64,000 nt of DNA from Phyto melanocephala (lineage: Eukaryota > Arthropoda > Insecta > Diptera > Rhinophoridae), in the NCBI GenBank assembly GCA_941918925.1, contig OW799233.1:744001-808000 (forward strand). Direction: 5' to 3'. Positions 47,278 through 58,825 of this stretch are shown one piece after another (the stretch's first letter is position 1; every line of letters begins with the position of its first letter). Below the pieces are notes generated by a model. That model did no database searches. It was not told the DNA's origin and worked only from the letters and a program-made list of their open reading frames with translations. Both the position numbers and the translations under genes were made by a program.

Positions 47278-49290
47278 AAAACTATTAAAATTTCGAGACA
47301 ATTTTGACTTTGATCAAATTTAAAGATGCACATCAATGTAGATAAACATTCCACATATCGTCATTCTATTACATCCATTACTATCTTACCTTCTTAATAA
47401 AATATTTAACATTTTTTATTTAAAATTATTTTAAAAAAATCATTCTTGTGAGATTTCAATTGCAAAATGACCAGAAATTTTGTTTTCGTAAAAAACACAA
47501 CTTTTTTAACTTGGCGTAGTACTAGTGCCGAAATTTCGTTATAGCACTTATGTACATATGTAGGTATGTACACAAATACACATTTGGAAAGTATGCAGTT
47601 ATGATATTGGATTCCTTAGAATCAGAACATAAATATTTACAAGGTGTGATGATTTGTGTATAATATAAACTTAATAATGTACTCGACAATTTTGTTGTCG
47701 TTGTTGTTGTATTGTAATTATATGTACATCAGTTATGACAAAATGAAAAATGTCACGTTTTAATAATATGAACAATTATTTAGCACGAAATAACGATAAA
47801 AAACAATAAACGTTCTCTTTTGAAAATGCTGTTGAAGCACATGTCTATCGATGTTGGTAACACTACAACGACCTTTTAACGGCATGATGAAGTAAATATC
47901 CATAGATGTTTTCAAATGTTATCGCAAATGTAACAGAACAAAGTTTTTAATAACTTATCACAAACCCCCCCCCCAAAACAGTTATCCTTCATTAAGAACG
48001 GTTTAAACAACACCAATAAAATGTGCAAAGAAAAAAGGTTTTGTTTTTTATACCGTGAACAAACCAAATATTACATCAGTAAAATTTTGTTCAGCATCTT
48101 GATTATTTTTTTTCTTTCTTTATTTTGAATAAAATTTAAATAACAATAACATAAATAAAAATAAAATACTTCCCCTTACTCTAATTAAATGTTTCCTACG
48201 GTTCATTTGTTGATCTAAGTTGTATACGAATACTGTATGACCTATTTAGAGTTGAGCGTGGTGTTACATGTAAGTCACTTACGTTTGTTTGGTATTAAAT
48301 TTTTTAGTGGATTCGGGCGTGTTAAGGTTACAAGCGCGAAAGTTAAAATTGATTTTGAAAAATATTAGACTCAATAGTGTACATTTTTTGTTAATTCATT
48401 GAAAATTTATTAGTCCATACTAAAGTTCAATACACTTTTCAAAGCCATTATAAAATTTTATTCGTGATCGTAAAAAAAACGCTCACATGCTTATCACTTT
48501 ATAGTATAGATATTGTAGCAACAAGATTAAACCCGAAAAAGCCCATTAATTTCCCTTTCTCATATGTACAATATCTATTTTGGTATATTCACTGCGGAAG
48601 TAAACAAAATAAAAAATCGAACATTTAAAAAAGCTATTACAGAAATAAATGAAACAATGCGGCTTTTTGAAAAACTAAAAATAAGAATTGAATAAAAATC
48701 ACACACACACACATACATATGTACATATAGCGACATACATATGTATGTACATACTTACAAAGCTAAATACACACCAACGAGATGAGAGGAAAGTAAAATA
48801 TGTTGCTGGCTATTGGAGTGGGACTTTGATTATTGAATACATTTTTTAAAATAAACATTAGAAAAAAGTTTATGTATTTCGGTTTCTGCGTATGTATGTA
48901 TGTATCTATGATTGTATGTATAAATGTTCGACCATTATACTTTTCATTGGCTTGTCCTTGATAAGTTTTAAAGAAGCACATATGAAGCAACGACGGATTT
49001 TTCGAAGAAAATTTTATACTATCTTTCAAATATTTAAACAAATGTTTATCGAAAATGTGAAGAATTTTTAACTGAAGTTTTTTAAGGAACTCAAACTCAA
49101 TATTTAGCACGCGTTCGAAATAAGATGTTTTAACGATTCTCATAAAATTAATTCTAAAGAATATTTAAATTAAAATTATAATCAAATTCATTTCTAAAAC
49201 CATTAGTTGCTACAATTTTTACAAACAAACAAAAGGCAAATATAATCACTAGCGAACCCCTGCACACTTCGTAGTGCAAAAAAGAAAATA
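47278..49290. other. A+T-rich intergenic sequence, no gene seen
   Basis: A run of 10-11 C at 47965-47974 is unusual for this background. The 126-codon minus frame at 48763-49143 is compositionally biased and matches nothing I know. Confidence 0.45.
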
Positions 49291-50071
49291 AAACAAGTAA
49301 GAGTGCAATATTCGGCCGTGCCGAGTCTGATAATACCCTTCACCATCATGTACATAAGTAGGTATAATCCCAAATCGTAGCTTAACCTATATTTCATGTT
49401 TTACGCCATTTTTCTTTATTATTTCCGACGCCATCCACGATTTTGAGTTTTTACGTGTTAAACTTTATTCTACTAGTCAAGCCCTTTAATTTGATACCCA
49501 TATTGATGGAGTTAAAAAAATTTGTTCCTCCATTTTGTTTTAGATGCCATCTTGGATTTTACATTTTTTAATAATTTACTGTATTCTACCGGTCAAGCTA
49601 TTTCATTTGATACCAAGAAGTTACATATTAAAATACCAGATTTGAACCATACAAATATTAATTGTCCGTTATTTTGTAGTGGCGGCCAACATGAATTTTT
49701 TTTTTTTTTTTTTTATAGTGCTTATATGGTGCTAGTAAAGACCTTTCAGATGATACCAATATTAACTCTCTCGGTTGTCTAGAAGCTGAAAAAAAATTGA
49801 TTTTCGTTTGTAAATTTTTGGAATATAATTTTTCCAAAAAAAATTTTGCTTATAACTTTACCGAAAGCGGGCTCTAGCTTTATCCAAAAATTTTCACGAA
49901 TATCTCTAGAGCAGGGAAGGAAAATGGCTTTTATGATTTTGTACCAAGTATGAAAGCAAAATGTACTTTTTAGGCTATGACGGTACCATTTTTGGAATAT
50001 TTATTAATAAAACCATAAACTTAACAGAAATGTTTATAAAAATTCAGAAGTATACAATAGAAAAACAGAAA

Positions 50072-50097
50072 CAAGGCATATCCATGGATATGCCTTG
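50072..50097. mobile_element. 26-bp perfect palindrome made of two MITE tips, with direct repeats
   Basis: Starts CAAGGCATATCC and reads identically on both strands. CAAGGCATAT is the tip of the MULE-type MITE family at 62065-62274. AACAGAAA flanks it on both sides (50064-50071, 50098-50105), so it may be a minimal mobilised element or a complete interior deletion. Confidence 0.7.
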
Positions 50098-50300
50098 AAC
50101 AGAAACTTAACAAAAAATATTAAATATTACATTCATATGTACATACATACATACGTAGAGATTGTTTATTTAACAAATTTTATTTATTAAATACTTTTCG
50201 ATAATAAATTTTCTATTATTTTAAAATTAAAGCAATAAGAATTTGTTGACTTCAGTAAATCTTTTGTCTGTATCAAATTTGAAAAAGTAGAAACGTGTAT

Positions 50301-50648
50301 TCATTTTCTTTCCTTTGCTTGAATTAGGTTTTGAAAATAAAAAACTCGTTCGACGTTGGTCGATGAATGTGGAATAGACAGAATACCTCTTACAATTCTT
50401 GAAATATTTGGGAACATGAACTCATTTAATTCATTTTTGATCTGTGATACTTTATACCAAAAATAGAAAATATTTGAATCTTTGTGTGATCTAAGTTCAA
50501 TTACATCGGCTAGTGCTCTGTACTGATTATTAATTGCTTCAAAGTTTGTTTGTTCGTGTGGAAACATTTTCAACAGAAAAGGTACTGTTGAATTTGTTTC
50601 TGGAGTAAACTTATCAAACCATTTTAGTACTTCATTATTAAAGTCCAT
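50301..50648 (-). pseudogene. hAT transposase C-terminal (dimerisation) remnant
   Basis: A 115-codon minus frame. It shows FWYKVSQIKNELNEFMFPNI then ILSIPHSSTNVERVF, the hAT C-terminal dimerisation signature (IPxSSxxxER-F), followed by NLIQAKERK and a stop where family members continue to NRL-like residues. The upstream catalytic RNase-H core and BED finger are absent. The element around it has hAT ends, so this is its own decayed gene. It cannot be active alone. Confidence 0.8.
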
Positions 50649-50701
50649 CTTACATGCTTACGAATCATAAGTAAAATAAAATACATCTAACAACAGCCAA
50701 G

Positions 50702-50819
50702 TCGAATTCATGTACCAGGTGGTGCCAAATTAATAGGTGATTTTTGTAAGAAGTTTGCAATAAAGTACTAGGCAGATTTTTTTGTTGCAGACTTGAAACC
50801 ACCTGGTACATGAATTCGA
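50702..50819. mobile_element. Short MULE-type MITE (CATGGTAC-family relative)
   Basis: Arms TCGAATTCATGTACCAGGTG and its complement, about 22 bp, plus TTTGTTGCAGACTTG matching the subterminal block of 19892-20131. 118 bp, nested in the hAT element. Confidence 0.65.
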
Positions 50820-51090
50820 AAAGCTGACAGAACATGGACAAATTTTTAAATTGTACCAAGTAGCTCGCGCTAGTACCACGGTACCAACAAGGTCCAAAAT
50901 GTACCATAAAAAGTACAATTGTACCATGATTTCCATCCGTTCTCTAGAGGCATATTATAGCTACAAATAGTAGCAAAGGTACCTATAAATTATTCTATGG
51001 CTGAAAAATTTTAATTTTGGTGGTAAAAATATGGGAAAAAACAAATGCAGTCGTGTTTATTTGCTCATATCTCAGAAAGTTGTGGTATGA

Positions 51091-54005
51091 AAAATATGTT
51101 TTGGAAATAATATGAATCGGCTTTTGTTAATTTTACCCCATTTAAGCTAAGCGGAGTTTTACAGGTTTTACCCGAAAGTGTTTTTAAATTAAGACTCTTT
51201 TTGCCTTGTGATTTTTACAAGTTTTATCGGTAAATTTTGTTTATTTCTTTATTCGTAAGTAAATATTAAAAACCCCTATTTCGTTTCAAATTTCAACTTG
51301 TCGCTTAAAGAAAAGAAACAAATTGGTTTTAAATAGTAAAACTAGGTATAAATTTATCTGAAAAAAGTTTTATACAAATTTTTATTTAAAAATCTTTCAT
51401 GACCGCCAAATTTTAAGTTGTCACTTTAAAGAAGATAAACGAATATAAATTATAATAAAAATACAAATTAGTGCAAGAGAATATAAAAAAAAACACAATC
51501 ATGAGAAACAGAAAACGTTTTTCTTTTTTATTGCACTACCCCGCTTCTTTAGTTCACATAATCACAAGCAAACAAAAGAAAATCGTGTGTGGGCAATCGT
51601 ATGCCCACTTAATGTGTAAAAGGCCTATTTAAGCAGGTAAGGTTAGTAAAATGACATTTGAAACAAATATATGTTTAACATCAGCTGACTGCGGTTAAAC
51701 TGAAGTGAGCTTTTTAAACATGTTTTTACATACAAAAATCACAAATTTTAAAGAACAAATTAAAAAAGATTTAATATTTTCCTTGTTCAAAAGACCTTTT
51801 TGTTTGACAACATCAAGAGTTGTGATGATTTATATTTATTTTAAATTAGTTATCCCTTCAACCCTGTCCAGCAACTGCAAACTGTCGTTCAAATACAAGT
51901 TTTTTTTTTATCTAAAACCGATAATATTGTAAATTTATTTTATTTATTTAAAAAACATAAGATTACAGTCTAAACATCATACTGTAGATAGAAAATAGTG
52001 GCTATTTATTTAATATTACTTAGCATCCAAAATTAAATTTTTATTTGGCTGACGGGGAGTGCTTATATCTGTGTGTATCCATACGTACGTTTGTATGGAT
52101 GCATGTGTATAGATATACTATGTAGGTATGTATATATACATATGTGTATGTACATACGTATCTAAATTTAAACACATTTTTGTTTACTCAAAAAGTGTGG
52201 GTTTTAATTTTTTTGTGTTGTTTTCGAACCAACCAGTTGACAGAACTGCCAATGAATTTAACTTGATCTTGATCTTTTTGTACGCCATAAGTGTGTTTAA
52301 ACTTCAGTGCAGTAAAAGACTTTATACAACAAAACCGTAGTGCATTAAAGATAATTTAACATATATTCTAATATCCTTTACCCAGAGTATTGAATCGAGT
52401 GAGTTCTAAAGACTGTAATGGGATTGCAGTTTTACCTAAATCAACCTGTCTGCTGGGTCAGGTGTTAAAGTTTTAATGTCACAAATTGAGTTTTATTATT
52501 AACTTTGACAGTAAGTAAATATAAAACCTACAACAAACAACTCTAAAGATATTTTGTGAATTGGGCAATAGTACTAAAAACTGTATAGTTGCCTTTTTAA
52601 AAAGTTTTATTTTTACTTCACCTCGTGCAGGGTACATTTAACAAAGCATTCTCAGTGACAGAATTCACTTTCTTCTATCATTTTAATAATTAAAGGCGAA
52701 TTCATATATTTTTTAAATATTTAGTATGTTTATGTATTTATGTATATTTATCTTTCGTCTTCTTTTTTCTATCAGTGCTTTGTGTTTTGGCAGCTTGTTC
52801 TATAAAATAAATTAAAATATTTTTTTTTTTTAAATTTGCACACACATTAATTTCGAGTTCCAAAACATAAAGATAATTATAAAAGATCGAAAAAATAGTC
52901 AATCCTATATCATTGTATGAAAACATTTTTTCCATTTAAAATTTTAAGGAATTTGTGCAGTGGGACAGTTGTGACACCTCTCGTACAAAAAAGTCCAATC
53001 TAGTACATCTAGAAAATTGTAATAGTAAGAACCTTACATTTTTTGTATTAATAAAATATTTAATACATAATAATTTTTGTATGTTTAAACGTATAAATTT
53101 GCTTGTATCTAGAAAACTAAAAACTTACTATTAGTTTCATTGTTATAATGTCCATTATCTAACGAGAAGCAGGTTGAAGGAGCCAAAGATGTTTCAGTTT
53201 TATTTTAAAATACTTTCTAATTTCTAGCACACCGGTACATCAGATTTTAAATAAAACCGTTTAACTTACAAAAGTTGTTTTACCATTTTTTTTTTCAATT
53301 TTAATGCCATTATTTTAAATTGTACAAATGTTTATGCAAATTATATATTAAGGTGATTGTTACTTCATGTGGAACATATTATATATGTATATAAGTTATA
53401 TATTTATAGCTTAAGAATGTGATAGCATTCACTTTATAAAATCATTAAAAGCGCTGGTGGATATACTTAGTTGTAGGCTTCTTTTTAAGAATACAGTAAA
53501 CTCGCAGAAACGTGAACTAATTTTTACCAAGGGTGTTTACGTTTTCGATTTTGTTTACGGTTTAGATTGCATTTTTTCTACAACATATTTTAGTCTCTTC
53601 TATCTTTTATTTAATTTAAAATAAAGTATGTACGTTTTTTTCAACTATGAAACATGTTTTGATTCAACTTTTTGTAAGCTTCTGCCATATTTTAATGTAC
53701 TACATATGTAGCTACTTTGATTTGCAGAAGGGTTTTTAAGATACTTATTTCTCAATTATTTATTGAATTCGTCCAAAATAGAGGTTTAGCATGGTTATTT
53801 TCCTTAAATTGATTGTGCAGTATTTTTGGAGATCACTTGTTTATATTATTTATATGGATATGTACCTATATGTATAGTCAGCACAGAGAGATGCTTCCAG
53901 TAGAACTGCCGCATTATTACTAAAGCTACTAATCATGCAACAAAAGTTGCTTAAAACAAACAAACTACGAAATTCTTCTGTGGGGAATCCCAAAAATTTG
54001 TGCAA
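51091..54005. other. A+T-rich intergenic sequence, no gene seen
   Basis: No domain, repeat family or RNA recognised in 2.9 kb. TATG/CATA tracts at about 52100-52150. Confidence 0.45.
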
Positions 54006-54170
54006 ACCATTGGCGTAGCTAAAAAGCGTAAACAACTTTTTCCTTGTAGTTGGTGGCGTGTTCGAAATCTTAAACTGAGGTAAATTTAAAAAGTTGTTTT
54101 GAAATTGCTTAAGTCTAAAACAATTCTGGGGGTATTGCACCCCCAAAAACGTTCTAATTACGCCAATGGT
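54006..54170. mobile_element. MITE with ACCATTGGCGTA ends
   Basis: ACCATTGGCGTAGCTA on the left and TAATTACGCCAATGGT on the right are inverted; GGGGGTATTGCACCCCC is a hairpin near the right end. 165 bp, adjacent to a CATA microsatellite. Confidence 0.6.
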
Positions 54171-54174
54171 ACAA

Positions 54175-54209
54175 ACATACATACATACATACATACATAC
54201 ATACATACA

Positions 54210-54239
<30 letters not shown>
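54175..54239 (+). repeat. CATA microsatellite
   Basis: About 15 uninterrupted ACAT/CATA units. Confidence 0.95.
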
Positions 54240-54241
<2 letters not shown>

Positions 54242-54775
54242 CTCATCAAATTATATGTAAAAAAAAAAACATTTTCTTAAGCATTCAATTTAAATTTAAT
54301 TATAATTAAATACATGCATACATAAATATGTATGTATGTATTTACATACGGACATAGTTACAACATCTATGGCTTATTCTTAAACAAATTTTAGTCTGAT
54401 AACCCCAATTAATGATCCTCCGACGAACAGCTGCATCATGAAGTAGAAACATTTAAAAATGGTATCGCATAATAATGAAAGGGTAGTGATAATGAGGCAA
54501 AAGAATTATTTTAATTCTTATATTACTTAAGAAATTTTTAACTTCTCTGTACTATACATTAGGGGTATGTACGAGTATGCGAAAAATAGCATATAAACAT
54601 CGAGGTGGTCACTGATGTATACATAAAGGAATTAGTTTTTTAAGATCAATTTAAGAAAATAAACTTCAATCTCTATATTTTTCCCCAAAACGTTAATACA
54701 TATAATTGGCAGATTAAATTTTCAATTGTTATTAATTAAAAGGCAGAAAAAAATAATATTAATTTTTGTTTATAA

Positions 54776-54894
54776 ATATACATACATACATGCATACATA
54801 CATGCATACATACATACATACATACATACATACATACATACATACATACATACATACATACATACATACATACATACATACATACATACATACA
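54776..54894 (+). repeat. Long CATA microsatellite
   Basis: About 29 CATA units with two early CATG variants. It ends exactly where the next MITE begins. Confidence 0.95.
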
Positions 54895-55134
54895 TGGCCA
54901 CAAGTAGAAAGGCCCTAACTCGTATTTTTACGAAATTGAGTTCTACAGTGATTCCAATGCATATCACCAAAATACACTCCGACACAAAAATTAAACGCAT
55001 TAGCATCAAAAAGAACAGTGGTGCCAGCAATTTTACAAAAGAAATTACATTATGATAATACAGTTTCTATTACGTTTTTGCCTTCTCCTGTAAAGCTGCA
55101 ATTATTTGAGTGAGGGCCTTTCTACTTGTGACCA
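54895..55134. mobile_element. MITE with CACAAGTAGAAAGGCCCT ends
   Basis: TGGCCACAAGTAGAAAGGCC and its complement form TIRs continuing to CCTAACTC. The block CTTCTCCTGTAAAG near 55081 and the AAGGCCCTAACTC box also occur in the 8421-10366 transposon (10306 and 10115), so it is probably a non-autonomous relative. Confidence 0.7.
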
Positions 55135-55243
55135 ACAATATACCTACATATACATATAAGTGTGACTAGATCTACAAATTTATTTATATACTTGAGTGAT
55201 TGTAGTCATTTCATTTTACTTCTCCTCAATGACAACAGCCACA

Positions 55244-56117
55244 AAAACAAGTAAGAGCGCTTTATTCGGCCGTGCCGAATCTTATATACCCTTCACAATG
55301 TGAAGTCATGCAATAACAGTGGTTTGTGTCACCATTCATCCCATATGAAATACGTACATACATATAAAAACATACATATATAAAAACGTCCCATTGTAAA
55401 ATTATAAATTCACGTATGAATGTTAAAAAAACAAAAAAATTTAAAAAAAAAATTTAAAAAAAAATTGTCAAAAAAAATTTTAAAAAAAATTTAAAAAAAA
55501 AAATTAAAAAAAAAAAAAATTAAAAAAAAAAATGTTTTAAAAAATTATTATGTTTATAATATATATAAAACAAAAAAAAAAAAAATTAAAAAAAAAATAA
55601 TAATAAAAATATAAATAATATATTAACTAAAAAATAAAAAAAAAATAAAAAAAAAAATAAAAAAAAATTTAAAAAAAATTAAAAAAAATTTTTTTTTGGC
55701 TCAGCTGGGATTCGATGCCACGTTTTCTCTAACCAGTATACACGTTTGTATGTATGTATGTTTTTGTTGTAATGTTGCTTTTGTGAAAAAAAAATCGAGG
55801 TGGTCGTGGGTTTTTGCTCATATCTCAGTTGTTTATGTACCGATGTTTCTGATTTTCAATACCGTTCTACTCCCAAATATTTCTGATATTTCAATACTTC
55901 ACCCGGGTCCAACCTATGTCGGGGGGCTTCAAAAAGTTGATTTCAACATACACACGGACAGACGGACAGACGTACAGACGGTCAGGGCTTAATCGACTCC
56001 TCTATTCATAAGCTTTCAGAAAATATATACTTTATGGGGTCGGAAATGAAAATTGTAGAAATTTCACACGGAATGACAAACCTATATATACCCTTTTTCA
56101 CTGTGTGAAGGGTATAA
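55244..56117 (-). mobile_element. DINE-1/Helentron element, type II, full length
   Basis: Same architecture as 42008-42862: TACCCTTCACACAGTG hairpin on the minus strand, GACCCC box, GTCTGTACGTCTGTCC tract, AGGTTGGACCCGGG, GCATCGAATCCCAGC box, very T-rich core and 3' hairpin (TTCGGC/GCCGAA). 874 bp. Confidence 0.9.
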
Positions 56118-56460
56118 AAATATCACACCTCTGTTGTGCACAAACATAAACTTTAACAAAAAAATTTATTTTTTTCTGCTGAAGCTACAAACAAAGATAT
56201 CTTGAGATACATTAGAAACTCCCTCTTCTATTGTCACTAAGTCAGTTCATACGTCCGTTCCGTCTGTTGGTTATACAAGAATTTATAAAAATCCGTTCAT
56301 ACAAGTATTTGTATGCGTATGGGTTGGTTGATGCTGCTGTTTTGAACTTTACAACCGACTATGTGGTATATCATTGAAAACTGACACCGGAAGTTGCCTA
56401 CATTTATGATGTAGACGTTTTTAATGATTTTCTTGTGCGCTTACTATTGTTTGTTTTAAT
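56118..56460. other. Short A+T-rich spacer between Helentrons, no gene seen
   Basis: No repeat or coding recognised. Confidence 0.4.
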
Positions 56461-57209
56461 TATACCCTTCACCTGTGGTGCACAAGGGTATATATAGCTT
56501 TGTCATTCCGTTTGTAATTTCTACAATTTTCATTTCCGACCCCATAAAGTATATATTTTCTGAAAGCTTATGAATAGAGGAGTCGATTAAGCCCTGACCG
56601 TCTGTCCGTCTGTCCGTCTGCCCGTCTGTCCGTGTGTTGGTTGAAATCAACTTTTAGAAGCAACTATATGTTCCTCAGATCTGTATATGGTATCAATCTC
56701 TTGGAAATATCCAGGAATGAATCGCTATTGAAATTCAGCACAATCGCCCCATAACTTTCTGAGATATGAGCAAAAAACCACGACCACCTCGTTTTTTTTC
56801 ACAATTACAACAACAACATACATACATGTAAAAAACATACAAAACAAAAAAAATTACAAAAAAAAAAAAAATATTAAAAATAAGAAAAAAATAATAAAAA
56901 AAAATAAAAAAAAAAAATTTTAAAAAAATTTAAAAAAAAATTTAAAAAAAATTTTTTAAAATTTTTCTAAAAAAATTTTTTAAAAAAATTTTAAAAAAAT
57001 ATAAAAAAAATAATAAAATATAAATAATATATTAAATAAAATAAAATAAAATTTTTTTGGCTCAGCTGGGATTCGATGTCACATTTATTCTAACGTGTAC
57101 GTATGCACGTATTTTATATGGTGATACAAACAATTGTTATTGCATGACTACACGTTGTGAAGGGTATATAAGATTCGGCACGGCCGAATATAGCACTGTT
57201 ACTTGTTTA
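56461..57209 (+). mobile_element. DINE-1/Helentron element, type I, with inverted core
   Basis: Complete ends and four GTCYGTCC units. The core (about 56817-57100) is inverted exactly as in 32993-33753, to which it is nearly identical. Ends CACTGTTACTTG. Confidence 0.88.
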
Positions 57210-58030
57210 ATTTGTTTTTTTTTTTCACAAAAATTTGTCTTAGCTTCTTTTTGTATTTTTTTTTTTCGTTTTACTTCGTTCATATTTTTCAATCCTATGA
57301 ATCACATTTTAACATAAATTTTAAATTTAAATCTTAAATATATATTTAAGCTAAACTAGGCTAGGCTTTATAGTTAGTTAAACAAAGTTTACATCTTGAA
57401 GAAGGTGGGTATTTCTAAAAACAACTTTGTATATTTTAAGTATTCAAGCAAACAAAACAGAAATGCAAACTGTCTTAACTAGAAATAACTACCAATTATT
57501 TAAAACTAGTAAAAATGCTTGATTCGTCTGTGCAAAATCTTAAATACCCTTCATCAATTACAAAGTATGTATTAGCATGAAAAGTGTTTACAGTCGAATT
57601 CGGTTAGGCGAATCTAGAATTTAAGATTATTGATAATAAAAAATAATCGTGCATCTAAAAAACGTTAAAAAAAATCGTACAACTTAAAAACAATAAACTA
57701 CAAATCGGTTAAACGTTTTTGGTATTTTGAAAAATCCCAAGTGTCTTAATGTCATATTTTTATCGGTTGCATGTAATATTTCGGTAGCGTCGTGTAAATT
57801 GGAACATTTAGTTCTTTATGTTGTGTATACTTATTTAAAAAAAGAAAAAAATTTCAATTAGAAATTTTAGACATTTTGGTCCGATTTTGGTGACATATGT
57901 ATGTATGTTTACACTTGTAAATATATCATGGTGAAGGGTATAAATATGTAAATTTAATAAATTTAAATAAGTAAATTTAAAGGTCTTCATTTAGGTTTTT
58001 CATACGAATCAACAATTTGTTCTTAACAAT
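57210..58030. other. A+T-rich spacer with a decayed Helentron
   Basis: AAAACTAGTAAAAATGCTTG followed by CTTAAATACCCTTCATC (about 57500-57555) and GGTGAAGGGTATAAA (57930) look like eroded ends of a minus-strand copy. No gene is seen. Confidence 0.4.
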
Positions 58031-58825
58031 CAAGTCATATTTATTCATCAGGTAATTGCAGTTCGGAGAAAACTTTTTTGTTTATATTTTTATACCCTTC
58101 ACACAGTGAAAAAGGGTATATATAGGTTTGTCATTCCGTGTGAAATTTCTACAATTTTAATTTCCGACCCCATAAAGTATATATTTTCTGAAAGCTTATG
58201 AATAGGGGAGTCGATTAAGCTCTGTCAATCTGTCCGTCTGTCCGTGTGTATATTGAAATCAACTTTTTGAAGCCCCCCGAAATCGCTTGGACCCGGGTGA
58301 GGTATTAAAATATCAGAAATATTCGGGAGTAGATCGGTATTGAAAATCAGAAACATCGGTTCATAAACAACTGAGATATGAGCAAAAACCCACGACCACC
58401 TCGATTTTTTTTTCACAAAAACAACATTACAACAACAACATACATACATACAAACGTGTATACTGGTCAGAGTAAACATGGCATCGAATCCCAGCTGAGC
58501 CAAAAATTTTTTTTTTATTTTTTTATATTTTTTTTTTTAATTTTTTTTTATTTTTTTTTTTATTTTTTATTTATTTTTTTTTTATTTTTTATTTAATATA
58601 TTATTTATATTTTTATTATTTTTTTTGTGAAGGGTATATAAGATCCGGCATGGCCGAATATAGCACTCTTACTTGTTTATTTATTAAGTTTGCCATTTGA
58701 AATAAATGAGAGAAGAGAGAAAATTGGTTTTTATCTATGGACTTTGATATCTGAAATTTAAAATAAGTGAAGAAAAAAATAATCAGCTGACGAATTAAGA
58801 CTACCTGATGAATAAATGTGCCTTG
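58031..58825 (-). mobile_element. MULE-type MITE split by a Helentron
   Basis: 58031-58089 (CAAGTCATATTTATTCATCA, GCAGTTCGGAGAA) and 58679-58825 (GCCATTTGAAATAAATGAG ... CAGCTGACGAATTAAG ... AATAAATGTGCCTTG) together equal one reversed copy of 62065-62274. Flanks CTTAACAAT and CTTACAATG are a near-perfect 9-bp duplication. Confidence 0.8.
58090..58678 (+). mobile_element. DINE-1/Helentron element, type II, nested
   Basis: TATACCCTTCACACAGTG hairpin, GACCCC box, GTCTGTCCGTGTG, CTTGGACCCGGGTG, GCATCGAATCCCAGC box, T-rich core, mutated 3' hairpin (TCCGGCATGGCCGAA), CACTCTTACTTG. Comparison with uninterrupted MITE copies places the junction within a T run, as expected for Helentron T-T targets. 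The GTAGTCATGC block is deleted. Confidence 0.88.

Larger units (their letters stand above)
49912..50941 (-). mobile_element. Non-autonomous hAT element with 8-bp TSD
   Basis: Flanked by CTCTAGAG at 49904-49911 and 50942-50949, present once at the empty site 27862-27869. Ends CAGGGAAGGAAAATGG and (complement) AACGGATGGAAATC form imperfect TIRs. GTACCA recurs at both ends (about 49951, 49982, 50712, 50855, 50872, 50880, 50900, 50920). It holds a hAT transposase remnant (50301-50648), a MULE-type MITE and a 26-bp palindrome. Confidence 0.88.
49291..51090 (-). mobile_element. Long-body Helentron-type element carrying a hAT insertion
   Basis: The 3' end is at 49291 (AAACAAGTAAGAGTGC, TTCGGCCGTGCCGAG). 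Next come two diverged units of about 115 bp (GCCATCCACGATTTTGAG / GCCATCTTGGATTTTAC, each ending in TCAAGC...TTTGATACC), then the body shared with 27460-28100, interrupted at 49912-50941, and ATTTGCTCATATCTCAGAAA near 51060. The 5' hairpin is missing. Confidence 0.75.

Noticed and set aside
47965..47974. Poly-C run as a regulatory or G-quadruplex site
   Set aside because: A single C homopolymer without the four-run spacing; possibly a sequencing artefact.
48763..49143. 126-codon minus frame
   Set aside because: Lys/Ile/Phe-rich A/T translation with no recognisable motif, splice context or conserved pattern.
49522..49782. 86-codon plus frame
   Set aside because: Lies across the repeated 115-bp units of a non-coding Helentron-type element and ends in a poly-T translation.
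53850..54230. 126-codon minus frame starting with repeated MYVC
   Set aside because: Its start is the translation of the CATA microsatellite and the rest covers the MITE 54006-54170; no domain.
54726..55055. 109-codon plus frame with a long YIHT repeat
   Set aside because: Translation of the second CATA microsatellite running into a MITE.
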